Shown here piece by piece: positions 7,457 through 15,638 of a stretch of DNA of 57,589 nucleotides. The notes under the pieces were generated by a model. The model saw only the letters and a list, made by a program, of their open reading frames with translations. It was not told the origin of the DNA and did no database searches. Positions within the stretch are counted from its first letter, which is position 1; every line of letters starts with the position of its first letter. Made by a program: the position numbers and the translations under genes. The stretch comes from an uncultured Bacilli bacterium (GTDB lineage: Bacteria; Bacillota_I; Bacilli_A; RF39; UBA660): the NCBI GenBank assembly GCA_934167465.1, contig CAKPKR010000007.1:1-57589 (forward strand). Direction: 5' to 3'.

Positions 7457-8779
7457 ATGGAATTATCTTATTCACTACATTTAGGTAATGATAAAAATAA
7501 ATCTATTAAAGCAAGACAAGAAGCAAAGAATACTCCATCAGGTACTACATCAAAGAATAATAATGCTATTCAAAATGTTAAGCAATTAGGAAAAGTTAAT
7601 CATCATAACTTAAGACAGTATGATAATAATCAAGAACTAATTAAAACTATAAAAGGTTCAAATGATATTGTTAAAGATGTTAAAGAATTGTATTTAGATT
7701 TATTTGAAGATGCAAGATTAGAATATAATAATAAGCAAACAAGAGATGATAGAAAAATAGATAGCTACTTTAACAAAATTGCTACCGATACAAAACATGA
7801 TCTTGCTTGTGAGATAGTTATTGAACTTGGAAACATGGAATATTGGGATGAGAAAAGTTTAGAATATAAATATCAAATGACACAGGTGTTTGAACAACAA
7901 CTTGAAGATTTAAAAGAAATAGTTCCAGACTTTTATGTAGCAAATGCAACTATACATTTTGATGAACATTCTCCACATATGCACATAGTTGGAGTTCCAG
8001 TAAAAGAAAATTGTAAAACAGGTTTATCAAGGCAAGTTGGTAAAACTTCTATATTTACAAAAGAATCATTAGTAGTTATTCAAGATAAAATGAGAGAAAG
8101 ATGTATTGATGAATTTAATATTGCTTATGGTTTAAATTCCAAACTTAAAGAAAAAGAAAAAGGTAAAAATCGAGATATTACTTCATATGAAAGAAAACTC
8201 TTTAATGAAAGAGTTAAAGGACTTAAACAAGAAATATTTAATCTTGAAAATGAAGTATCTGATTTAGAAGATAATAAAAAATCTATCAATAAGCAAATAA
8301 CAAAACTTAACAAAGATAAAGATGATATAAAAGATGAAATTGATAAAAAGAAAAAACTTAATAATAAAATTGTTATTAATTCTAAAAATCAGTTATTAGA
8401 TGAAAATAAAAAGTTAAAAGAAGAAAATGAACATTTAAAGAGTATCAACTATCAAACTGAAGCTATATATAAAGATTTGAAAGAAAGAACTGATTATCTT
8501 ATTTATCATTTAAATAAAATGATTAAAAAACTTCCCGAATTTATACAAAATTTAATTGATAGATTATTTAATTATAATAATATTAATCTTTATTATTTCA
8601 AACAACAATATGATTCAGAGGTTAAGAAAAGAGAGCAAAAAGAAATGGAATCTAGAAGAAAATTTAATTTATTTAATAAAAAAGAAATTGAAAAAGCAAC
8701 TAAACATATTAATGATGAAATGAATGAAGCTGCTGAAGAATTTTATAAAACGAAAAAAGACGATGGCTTAGAAAGATAA
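7457..8779 (+). CDS. MobV family relaxase (Mob/Pre, TnpZ-like)
   Basis: A 440-aa relaxase. It opens with MELSYSLHLG and has KVNHHNLRQYD (residues 48-58, the HNxR motif), then the metal-binding HFDEHSPHMHIVGVPV (motif III, HxDE..PHxH) near residues 169-184. A long coiled-coil C-terminal half (KLNKDKDDIKDEIDKKKKLN) follows. It nicks oriT and pilots single-stranded DNA during mobilization by a helper conjugative system. The SD is AAGGAGG, 10 bases before the ATG. A terminator follows the gene and nothing else is cotranscribed. Confidence 0.93.
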   Translation: MELSYSLHLGNDKNKSIKARQEAKNTPSGTTSKNNNAIQNVKQLGKVNHHNLRQYDNNQELIKTIKGSNDIVKDVKELYLDLFEDARLEYNNKQTRDDRKIDSYFNKIATDTKHDLACEIVIELGNMEYWDEKSLEYKYQMTQVFEQQLEDLKEIVPDFYVANATIHFDEHSPHMHIVGVPVKENCKTGLSRQVGKTSIFTKESLVVIQDKMRERCIDEFNIAYGLNSKLKEKEKGKNRDITSYERKLFNERVKGLKQEIFNLENEVSDLEDNKKSINKQITKLNKDKDDIKDEIDKKKKLNNKIVINSKNQLLDENKKLKEENEHLKSINYQTEAIYKDLKERTDYLIYHLNKMIKKLPEFIQNLIDRLFNYNNINLYYFKQQYDSEVKKREQKEMESRRKFNLFNKKEIEKATKHINDEMNEAAEEFYKTKKDDGLER

Positions 8780-8790
8780 GTCATCGTTTT
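8760..8790. terminator. Bidirectional terminator
   Basis: ACGATGGCTTA (8760-8770) pairs with TAAGTCATCGT (8777-8787), followed by TTTT. It overlaps the end of the relaxase gene and separates it from the convergent operon. Confidence 0.8.
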
Positions 8791-8793
8791 AAA

Positions 8794-9702
8794 TTAATTA
8801 ATTTTTTTACTTTTTTCATTCATAAAAGAAAGTAGTTCAGAATCTGGTTTTGATGATAATTTACCAATTAAAATATCTTTAAATTTTTCTATTACACTTT
8901 CATTACATTTATCAACTAACTCTGGTGTTGAACAATCATATTTAGTTATAAAATCACAGAATTCATCTACTGAAACATTTATATTTTTTTCTCTACATTC
9001 AAACATATAATCCCATAACATTTTAGTAACAAAATAATTATAAGAACTATCTTGATCAGGTAAGATTGATATACCATGTTCATCTCTTGGAATAAATAAA
9101 TTAGGTATATCAAAAGAACTTGTTATTTCAGGATTTTCATCCAAGAAGTTTAAAAATTCTTCATAATGTTCTTTATTAGCAAATCTCAAAACAATTGCAT
9201 CATTTGCTGGAAATTTTCTGAATTTACATTCTCCAATTTCTTCATCAGGATGATTTTTATAAAGTCTATCTATAAATTCTTGAAGTTTAATCATCACTTC
9301 AATATACTTTTCTGGTTTTATTGATAAGTATGCTTTACAAAAAACATTTTTAGTATTTTTTATTGAATAGATAAAATCATCATTTTTAACCATATTAGTA
9401 GATGCCCTAAACCAATTAAATGAAACACTCTCTCGTCTTTCAAAAGCTCTTTTTAAACTTTCTTCATCATTTCTTGATGGAGAATATCCTCCTGGTCTTC
9501 TAATACCAAATACATTAGCACGATCAAAGAAGTCATCAAATACCAATAAATCATATTTTAAACTTGTATTTTTTGATAAATCATATTGATTAGTAATGAT
9601 TTTATATAATTCATAAAATTCTTTATCATTTTCTGTAGTATCTTTATTTGTAAAGTTATTGCTAATAAAGAATTCATAATATTTATTTAAAATTTCTTGC
9701 AT
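8794..9702 (-). CDS. 302-aa protein of unknown function, third gene of helicase operon
   Basis: A soluble 302-aa protein without membrane segments. The middle (residues about 115-200) has the pattern KAYLSIKPEKYIEVMIKLQEF...KFRKFPANDAIVLRF..KEHYEEFLNFL. This faintly recalls HopA1-like proteins, whose relatives include phospho-amino-acid lyases of lanthipeptide synthesis; the match is by eye and weak. N-terminal residues 65-100 hold a charged GYSPSRNDEESLKRAFERRE stretch. It starts 14 bases after the small membrane protein gene in the same direction and ends the operon. As the terminal gene of a helicase operon on a mobile element it could be an effector, which is inference. Confidence 0.55.
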   Translation of the reverse strand: MQEILNKYYEFFISNNFTNKDTTENDKEFYELYKIITNQYDLSKNTSLKYDLLVFDDFFDRANVFGIRRPGGYSPSRNDEESLKRAFERRESVSFNWFRASTNMVKNDDFIYSIKNTKNVFCKAYLSIKPEKYIEVMIKLQEFIDRLYKNHPDEEIGECKFRKFPANDAIVLRFANKEHYEEFLNFLDENPEITSSFDIPNLFIPRDEHGISILPDQDSSYNYFVTKMLWDYMFECREKNINVSVDEFCDFITKYDCSTPELVDKCNESVIEKFKDILIGKLSSKPDSELLSFMNEKSKKIN

Positions 9703-9716
9703 ATATTTTTACCTCA

Positions 9717-9971
9717 CTATTTAATATTCTTTTCCCATATTTTTCTTACAGCTTTTAAAGATAATGTTGATAAAGTAAAACCAATTACAGGAACAAGTGA
9801 TGTTAATAATACATAATTATATTCTCTAATTAAATATGAATAAGTAATAACAATAATATAAGTTAAAATTATAATACATATCTTTCTAGTCCAACTTGTT
9901 TCCCAAGATTTATCTAATTCGTCTCTTTTATTTCTTTCTTCTATTTTTTTAATTCTTTCTTCTAAATCCAT
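9717..9971 (-). CDS. Small two-helix membrane protein in helicase operon
   Basis: An 84-aa protein: a charged N-terminal helix (MDLEERIKKIEERNKRDELD), then two hydrophobic segments (ICIIILTYIIVITYSYLI and VLLTSLVPVIGFTLSTLSL) and a short basic tail. The start at 9971 has GGAG six bases upstream; an alternative ATG at 9983 adds four residues. Either start lies inside the 3' end of the helicase gene, so translation is coupled. The family is unknown. Small two-TM proteins are frequent membrane effectors in multi-gene defence operons, but nothing in this sequence proves that. Confidence 0.65.
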   Translation of the reverse strand: MDLEERIKKIEERNKRDELDKSWETSWTRKICIIILTYIIVITYSYLIREYNYVLLTSLVPVIGFTLSTLSLKAVRKIWEKNIK

Positions 9972-12438
9972 TTGAATCTCCATCTAATATTCCACCAGTT
10001 TCAGCATTTGATAGTCCATTTATTATTTGTAATTTTGTTAAATAATAATTATATAATATTTCATTATTTATTTCTTGGCAATATTGTATTTGTTTTTTAT
10101 AAAATTCATTTTGTTCTTCTAAATTTAAAGAACTTACTACTAAATTGCTTTCAGCTTCATCAAGTTGAATTGGTGCTCCAGCTTCTAATAATCTTTGCTT
10201 TTGCTCTAATGTATATTTTGTTTTATTTCTTCTAAATGAATTATATAAAGATTGTTCTGCTTTATCTTCAGACTTACCAGATGGCATTTTATGATTAATA
10301 ACTACAAAAGTTATTATTGCATTAGTGCTATCTTCAAGTATTTCATCAATACTATTTTTTCTTTTTTCTTTTACTATAATTCCATTATCAGCTAAAAGTT
10401 TAATCTGTTCTGGTGTATATAAATCTTTTGTTCTTAAATATAATTGATAAAGTGATCGTTCTTCTAAAGATTCGCCACTATCTGACGGCATTCTTCCATT
10501 AGCATTTTTAAATTCTATTAATGCACTAATAGTTGAATCAACTTTATCAACAATTCTAGTGGTTTTTCTTTGAATTTCTTCTTCTGATTTAATTTTAACA
10601 TCTATTCCTGCACTTGCAAGTTTTTGTAATTGTTCATTTGTAAAGTTTTTCTTATTTCTATTAAATTTTTGATATAATGAGTCTTCATATCCACCATTAG
10701 CTGTAGATGGCATTCTATCATTTAAAGTTTTAAATTCAATTACATCATCAACTATTTTTTGGATAATATCTTCACTTGACATTCCTTTTCTAGATTCTAT
10801 TTTAATATTTCTAGATTCTAATATTTTTAGTTGTTCATCCGTATATTGCTCTTTATTTCTTATGAAAGAATTATACAAACTTCTTTCATATAAATCATCA
10901 CTTGAACCAGATGGCATTTTTCCGTTATGTGTATCAAGCCATTCTAAAATACCATAAATAGTTTCTTCATTTTTTTCTTCTGATGTTTTAGGTACTACTG
11001 TTATACCATTTTCTTCAAGTAATTTAATTTGTTCTTGAGTATAATGTCTTTTATAATATAAAAAAGCAGTGTGCAAGGATCTTTCTTCCTTATCTTGCGA
11101 TACACCAGATGGCATTCTTCCATTATTATTCTTAAATTCTATTATTTTTTGGACTACCATTTCACATTTTGATTTAGTAAGTGTATCTCTACTTAATGAA
11201 GAATCCAACATATCTAAAAAATCACTAAATTGTTTTAATTCATCTATTATTTTAAATTCTTCTAAATCTATTTCATCAATACCATTTTGAGTATTACCAT
11301 TATGATTACTTAATACTTTCTTTTTAACTTCTTCATATACTTCATATATTGATTTATGACAATTAATGTTATTTACAATATCAAATACAATTGGATGTGC
11401 ATTATGTCCTACTGATAAAGCTCGACCTAATTGTTGAAGATAAATAATTGGAGAAATTGTTGGTCTTAACATTATAACACCATCAACATCTTCAACATGA
11501 ACTCCTTCATTAAGCATTTCAATTGAGAATAATAATTTAATATGATCATTAGTTGAACTTTCAAAACTTGATACATTTTGTTTATTATTTTCTCTACCTT
11601 GTTCAGAATAAACTGAATAAATATCAACATTAGGATTAACTTTACTAAACCATTGTTTTGATTCTGCTATCATTTTTTGCATATGTTCATAATCTCTACA
11701 AAAAACAATATACTTACCACTTTTATTTGGAATATGTTTTTCAAATATTTCGGGTAAACCTTTTGCATTTTCTAACATTCTTCTTGCTTCATCTAATTTC
11801 TTTTGAAAAACTTCTTTATATTCAGGATTTTCAAATCTATTAATTTTTGCTTGGATTCTATCCATATCTTCTTTAAATGAATAAACTGCCGATATATAAG
11901 TTGGCATAGGTAATATTCCACTTGATATTGCATCAGTTAAAGATATTTCGGAAGCAATATTTCCATGAAATAATTCTTCTGCCATATTTCTATTATCATC
12001 CAAATATCTAATAGGTGTAGCAGTAATTCCTAAAACTTTTGCATTAGGATTATTATTTAATAATGTATTAATACTTCGTCCCCATTCTTGTGCACCACAT
12101 CTATGAAATTCATCTAATACAATATTATCAAAATGTAAGTTATTTATTTCATCAGTTGATAGTCTTGAAAAATTAGGATATATAGCACACTTTAAATTAG
12201 GAAAGTCACTAACACTTAATCCTTGTGATTTAATATGTTGTTTAAGTTGATCTATTATTTCATATGTAGGAGCAAGAAATAGGCATCTTTTATCTCTATT
12301 TTCATATAACCATTTTAAAGAAATAAATGATTTACCAGTTCCTGTTGCATGAACTATAGCAACCTTATCCTCACTTTCAAACATTTTTTCAATTTTATCA
12401 TATGCCTCTTTATTATGTTTATATAATTCTATTCCCAT
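9949..12438 (-). CDS. Superfamily 2 helicase with five helicase-associated (HA) repeats
   Basis: An 829-aa DEAD/DEAH-type SF2 ATPase. Motifs in order: HATGTGKS (Walker A, near residue 32), LAPTYE (Ia), LDEFHRCG (DEFH, II), GITATP (III), and QQLGRALSVG (VI, near residue 340). From about residue 430 to 780 come five repeats of roughly 70-80 residues, each with a [F/W]..NGRMPS core, then ERSLY..F.R.K and YT.EQ.K.L...GI.V: helicase-associated domains presumed to bind nucleic acid. The ATG at 12438 has GGAGG 7 bases upstream; the upstream in-frame start lies before that SD. It heads a three-gene operon and is divergent from the DUF3800-like gene. Confidence 0.85.
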   Translation of the reverse strand: MGIELYKHNKEAYDKIEKMFESEDKVAIVHATGTGKSFISLKWLYENRDKRCLFLAPTYEIIDQLKQHIKSQGLSVSDFPNLKCAIYPNFSRLSTDEINNLHFDNIVLDEFHRCGAQEWGRSINTLLNNNPNAKVLGITATPIRYLDDNRNMAEELFHGNIASEISLTDAISSGILPMPTYISAVYSFKEDMDRIQAKINRFENPEYKEVFQKKLDEARRMLENAKGLPEIFEKHIPNKSGKYIVFCRDYEHMQKMIAESKQWFSKVNPNVDIYSVYSEQGRENNKQNVSSFESSTNDHIKLLFSIEMLNEGVHVEDVDGVIMLRPTISPIIYLQQLGRALSVGHNAHPIVFDIVNNINCHKSIYEVYEEVKKKVLSNHNGNTQNGIDEIDLEEFKIIDELKQFSDFLDMLDSSLSRDTLTKSKCEMVVQKIIEFKNNNGRMPSGVSQDKEERSLHTAFLYYKRHYTQEQIKLLEENGITVVPKTSEEKNEETIYGILEWLDTHNGKMPSGSSDDLYERSLYNSFIRNKEQYTDEQLKILESRNIKIESRKGMSSEDIIQKIVDDVIEFKTLNDRMPSTANGGYEDSLYQKFNRNKKNFTNEQLQKLASAGIDVKIKSEEEIQRKTTRIVDKVDSTISALIEFKNANGRMPSDSGESLEERSLYQLYLRTKDLYTPEQIKLLADNGIIVKEKRKNSIDEILEDSTNAIITFVVINHKMPSGKSEDKAEQSLYNSFRRNKTKYTLEQKQRLLEAGAPIQLDEAESNLVVSSLNLEEQNEFYKKQIQYCQEINNEILYNYYLTKLQIINGLSNAETGGILDGDSNGFRRKN

Positions 12439-12467
12439 ATTAAAACCTCCAAAAAACATCTAATATA

Positions 12468-12476
12468 ATTATAGCA
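12468..12476 (-). promoter_or_regulatory. Extended -10 promoter of helicase operon
   Basis: TGCTATAAT on the minus strand, an extended -10 element about 30 bases before the helicase ATG. No convincing -35 is seen. Confidence 0.5.
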
Positions 12477-12530
12477 TTAAAATAGTAAGTTTTATCATAA
12501 TTAAATACATTTTAGCAAATTTATTATTAG

Positions 12531-12539
12531 TGATATAAT
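12531..12539 (+). promoter_or_regulatory. Extended -10 promoter of DUF3800-like gene
   Basis: TGATATAAT, with a poor -35 (TTTAGC at 12511-12516, 17-base spacer). It is divergent from the helicase promoter across about 55 bases, so a shared regulator is possible. Confidence 0.5.
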
Positions 12540-12561
12540 AATAAATCAAGGAGGCAAAAAT

Positions 12562-13506
12562 ATGAAAAAAATCAATGTATCTATTTTTTGCGATGAAATT
12601 AAAAATGAAAAACTTGACAATGGTCCATTTGGTGAAACTGAAAATTGGGATTATATTGGTGTATGTATAGTTCCAACTTCAAATATAAAAGATTTGTCTA
12701 TAGAATTAAATAATCTTAGATGTGGTGCCGGAAACAAGTATACTTCCTGTGATAATAACTGCTCATATCATTATTCAAATCAAATCAAAATACATTATCA
12801 AAAATACGATACTACTAATAATTATAATATTGCAAATAGATGGTGTGATGTAATATTGAATAATATAACTCCAGGTAGATTTTATATGCATGTATTAGGA
12901 ATAAATCTAAATAAACTTGATAAGAGTTATTTTAAAAACTCTGGAGAAGAAACAAATGTAGAAGAAAATATATATAATAGATTTTTTAGAACCGCAATTA
13001 TTTATCCATTAAAAAAATATTTTAGTGATTATGATATTATTGAAGTTGATGCTGTTTATCATGATACTGGTGATATGAAACATCATAAATATTTCAAATA
13101 TCAGCCATTAAGATATATTGATTTAAATGACGATAAAATAATATGCAATTGTAATGAAATAACTTTTTTAGAAACAAACCATACAAATTGTTTAGAAGAC
13201 AACAATACTATGCTTCAATTTATTGATTTATTTTTAGGTGCAAATTTTAATATGTTGCATAATTCTTCTAGTCAAAAGAATAAAGTTGCTATTGCAAAAA
13301 AGCTTTTTCCAATTACTGATCGATTTATTAATAATCCGAATAATGTTAATAGCAGGTATTATAATATTTATAGTCTAAGTTTCTTTCCAAGAAAAAAGAT
13401 AACTTCTGATGCATCAGAGTTTGAAAAAGAAATAATTAAAAAAGACAATTTTTATACTAAAAGAGAAATGAAATTACAAATGAATGGTCAATTAAGTTTA
13501 TTTTAA
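12562..13506 (+). CDS. DUF3800-like protein with C-terminal beta-clamp-binding peptide
   Basis: A 314-aa protein. The N-terminal strand VSIFCDEIKNE with WDYIGVCIVP, and the late MLQFIDLFLGA segment, follow the DUF3800 pattern (acidic residue at the first strand, then lQ..D...GA), a predicted RNase-H-like fold. The last five residues are QLSLF, the consensus pentapeptide that docks on the DNA polymerase sliding clamp; PolC in this window ends with the same five. The C-terminal 30 residues are charged and probably flexible, suiting a tether. SD AAGGAGG. It is divergent from the helicase operon. Nuclease activity and fork recruitment are inference. Confidence 0.6.
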   Translation: MKKINVSIFCDEIKNEKLDNGPFGETENWDYIGVCIVPTSNIKDLSIELNNLRCGAGNKYTSCDNNCSYHYSNQIKIHYQKYDTTNNYNIANRWCDVILNNITPGRFYMHVLGINLNKLDKSYFKNSGEETNVEENIYNRFFRTAIIYPLKKYFSDYDIIEVDAVYHDTGDMKHHKYFKYQPLRYIDLNDDKIICNCNEITFLETNHTNCLEDNNTMLQFIDLFLGANFNMLHNSSSQKNKVAIAKKLFPITDRFINNPNNVNSRYYNIYSLSFFPRKKITSDASEFEKEIIKKDNFYTKREMKLQMNGQLSLF

Positions 13507-13543
13507 AAATTCTGTTTAAAATCTTTTATATTTTTTTGATATA

Positions 13544-13552
13544 TGCTATACT
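13544..13552 (+). promoter_or_regulatory. Extended -10 promoter of pseudoknot small RNA 2
   Basis: TGCTATACT, an extended -10 element, lies seven bases before the predicted 5' end of RNA 2. The -35 region is only T-rich. Confidence 0.45.
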
Positions 13553-13558
13553 TTTTAT

Positions 13559-13653
13559 AGAAGTTAGTTGTATTAACTTATATAGTGATAGTTTCAAATT
13601 ATCTTATCTATCGCTCCATATGAAATTGCAGACTTTATAAAGTCTGTTTTTTT
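13559..13653 (+). ncRNA. Small RNA 2, second member of the pseudoknot RNA pair
   Basis: Stem 1 AGTGATAG (13584-13591) pairs with CTATCGCT (13608-13615). TTTC (13592-13595) can pair with GAAA (13622-13625) to form an H-type pseudoknot. The terminator is CAGACTT/AAGTCTG (13629-13646) with seven T. Compared with RNA 1 the stem ends (AGT and GCT), CTCCATA and GAAAT are kept while the five inner stem pairs differ and stay complementary. It lies 50 bases after the DUF3800-like gene and before a convergent nuclease-like gene. Unknown family. Confidence 0.6.
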
Positions 13654-13772
13654 GTCTTTATTTCATGCAGTCATGTTTGGAAAACAAATATAAAACAGAT
13701 TAAAAAAATACTAAAATTAACCTTTATTCTTAGCATTTCTTTCCATTAAACTACATCAATTGAATTATTTTT

Positions 13773-14528
13773 TTAGTTATTCACCAATTGATTATTCCTA
13801 TACTCAATAATATCATCAAAAATACTATACCATTTAATTTGAACACAAAATTTCTTATTTTCATATTTTGAATTTCTATTTAAATTTCTAGTCATAGGTT
13901 GACAATATAAATTTGCAAAATGAACTCCCGTTGAATAAATGTCATTTTTAGACAAAATTATTTTTTTAACTTCTTTTTTAATAATAAAGAAAAAATCTTC
14001 AATTGTCCCATATATAATAGCATCAACACATTCATTAGAATTTTTCCCTTGTAAAATAAATCTATTAATTGCTCTTTTCAATATATATTCATTATTAATT
14101 TCTATATTTATTTTGTCTATTTCTAATTGATTATTTTTCTTATACTCTTCTACTGATAATCTTTCTTTGCCACTACCATTAGTCGTCCCATCAGCATAAT
14201 GATACTTTAAGTAACTAGTAACAATTTCTTTAGAAACACCAGAATCAATTAAAAAATGAATAAAACTAGAAATACCTTCAACATGGACAGAATTTTTTAT
14301 TCCTTTTTTTATACTTATCTTTTTAATTTTATCTTCTATTTTAATTATCAAGTCATATTTTTTCTTATTATAATCTACTCTACAATTAATCTTTGAATTT
14401 TCTAAAGCCTTAGGAAATAATGAATATATTAAATCTTTAAACATTGGATTTAAAAATTTAACTTTATTACCATTTAGATACTTTGAGAAACAATGTTCAT
14501 TTTGCATACCATTTATTTTAGTTAGCAT
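13773..14528 (-). CDS. PD-(D/E)XK-like protein, putative restriction-type nuclease
   Basis: A 251-aa soluble protein. Residues about 50-82 read RVDYNKKKYDLIIKIEDKIK then KISIKKGIKNSVHVEG, a beta hairpin of the PD-(D/E)XK type with D and SxKxG in place of ExK, followed by a conserved-looking helix. The C-terminal part ends in a strand-rich segment (FCVQIKWYSIFDDIIEY). The ATG at 14528 is chosen over two upstream ATGs because GAGGAGG lies 6 bases before it. It stands alone, convergent to small RNA 2. No methyltransferase partner is seen. The nuclease call rests on one motif. Confidence 0.45.
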   Translation of the reverse strand: MLTKINGMQNEHCFSKYLNGNKVKFLNPMFKDLIYSLFPKALENSKINCRVDYNKKKYDLIIKIEDKIKKISIKKGIKNSVHVEGISSFIHFLIDSGVSKEIVTSYLKYHYADGTTNGSGKERLSVEEYKKNNQLEIDKINIEINNEYILKRAINRFILQGKNSNECVDAIIYGTIEDFFFIIKKEVKKIILSKNDIYSTGVHFANLYCQPMTRNLNRNSKYENKKFCVQIKWYSIFDDIIEYRNNQLVNN

Positions 14529-14678
14529 ACTTTTCCTCCTCATTAAAATCATACGACATAAATTATCAATTTCCTTATAAATCTATTATAATTTTATAAA
14601 ACTTATTATTAAAAAAAATATTATTCTAAGACTAAACAATATATACATATAAAAACAAATAAAAAATTATATGAAAAA

Positions 14679-14698
14679 ACTCACTAGAAATAGTGAGT
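14679..14698 (-). terminator. Terminator of the 88-aa gene
   Basis: ACTCACTA/TAGTGAGT with a GAAA loop and a run of T in the leftward transcript, directly after the stop of the gene at 14699. Confidence 0.8.
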
Positions 14699-14965
14699 CT
14701 AACATACGCTAAATACTTCAAATTTTGATGCAAAAGCTTCCAAATCATCTATTATGAATAAATCACTACTATAATTGCCTGGCCATACAGCATATAAAGT
14801 TGTTGTACCTTCACTTGCTTTTTTATAGGCTTCAACAACATAGTTAAAATCTGATTTATTTTTATGATATACTCTCTTTACTTCTCCATTCTTATAAACT
14901 TCAAAATAACAAATTAACTTAGAAGTATAAGGAAATCCTACATCAACACTACTTGCATTTTTCAA
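14699..14965 (-). CDS. Small protein of unknown function (88 aa)
   Basis: It starts at TTG (14965), since no ATG is available in frame; GGAGTG lies about 10 bases upstream. Sequence features: GFPYTSKLICYFEVYKNGEV and a later LYAVWPGNYSSDLFIIDDLE stretch, suggesting a compact alpha/beta domain without membrane segments. A good terminator follows. I do not recognise the family. The region between this gene and 15116 has an 8-bp inverted repeat (CAATTAAC/GTTAATTG, 15043-15066) and nothing else; the edge of the mobile element probably falls hereabouts. Confidence 0.6.
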   Translation of the reverse strand: MKNASSVDVGFPYTSKLICYFEVYKNGEVKRVYHKNKSDFNYVVEAYKKASEGTTTLYAVWPGNYSSDLFIIDDLEAFASKFEVFSVC

Positions 14966-15115
14966 AAAAAATCACACTCCTACATTATATATATCATAAA
15001 TTGAAATTTAACTCAACATTTCTTATAATTTTTACAATTATTCAATTAACAAAGATTCGTTAATTGGATTAAAAAACAAATTACACTTCAAAAAAACTAA
15101 ATTTTTTTACTTAAT

Positions 15116-15547
15116 TTATAAAAATTGTTTAAGCTTCTCAACAGCAGCTTCTTGCATATCAACATATTCTTCAAGCAGTTTATTTATTTCTTTATTAATA
15201 TCTTTATTATTTAACATTCTTCTACCTTCAATAATTCCCATATTAGTACCTTTAAGTAATAATTCAGCAATTTTAGATGTACTATCATCCATAATAGTTT
15301 TCATCTCAATTCCATACCAAGTCATTGCTTTATTCATCATATTTGTTTCATGTGGTTTATCATCATTATATTTTGGATAAATCTTACTAATTTTATTCGA
15401 AATTTCTTTATATTTATTGTACTGACTTTCCAATTCTTTTTTTAATGCATCATCTGTAACTTTGTCTAAAACAAAATGAATAGCATCCATCCCCATACAA
15501 GCACCTTTATTTAATTCATCTAAAACATTTATCTTATCTTTTTCCAT
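15116..15547 (-). CDS. Helical-bundle protein (DUF2383/ferritin-like, clostridial type)
   Basis: A 143-aa all-helical protein with regular spacing of conserved-looking segments: LNKGACMGMDAIHFVLDKV, YKEISNKISKIYPKY, MNKAMTWYGIEMKT and KGTNMGIIEGRR. The length and layout match a family common in clostridia and related to DUF2383-type four-helix bundles. The GGAGGG SD is well placed. It is monocistronic. The role is unknown; stress-linked ferritin-like proteins are the nearest known group. Function is not assigned. Confidence 0.6.
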   Translation of the reverse strand: MEKDKINVLDELNKGACMGMDAIHFVLDKVTDDALKKELESQYNKYKEISNKISKIYPKYNDDKPHETNMMNKAMTWYGIEMKTIMDDSTSKIAELLLKGTNMGIIEGRRMLNNKDINKEINKLLEEYVDMQEAAVEKLKQFL

Positions 15548-15615
15548 ATAATCCCTCCAATTATATTTTGATAAAAAAAATTACAATTATTCAAAAAATT
15601 AAATACTTGATAAAA

Positions 15616-15638
15616 AAATAGTGTTTTTGACACTATTT
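15616..15638 (-). terminator. Terminator of yfhO-dehydrogenase operon
   Basis: AAATAGTGT/ACACTATTT with loop TTTTG and a T-run in the leftward transcript; the stop codon of the dehydrogenase gene lies in the arm. Confidence 0.85.

Noticed and set aside
9972..10235. Open frames on the plus strand inside the helicase and other leftward genes
   Set aside because: Leucine/phenylalanine-rich shadows of the antisense strand with no SD; the minus-strand genes explain the sequence.
15043..15066. CAATTAAC/GTTAATTG inverted repeat as the attachment site of the mobile element
   Set aside because: Serine-recombinase att sites are not recognisable by an inverted repeat of this sort and no partner copy was found in the window.
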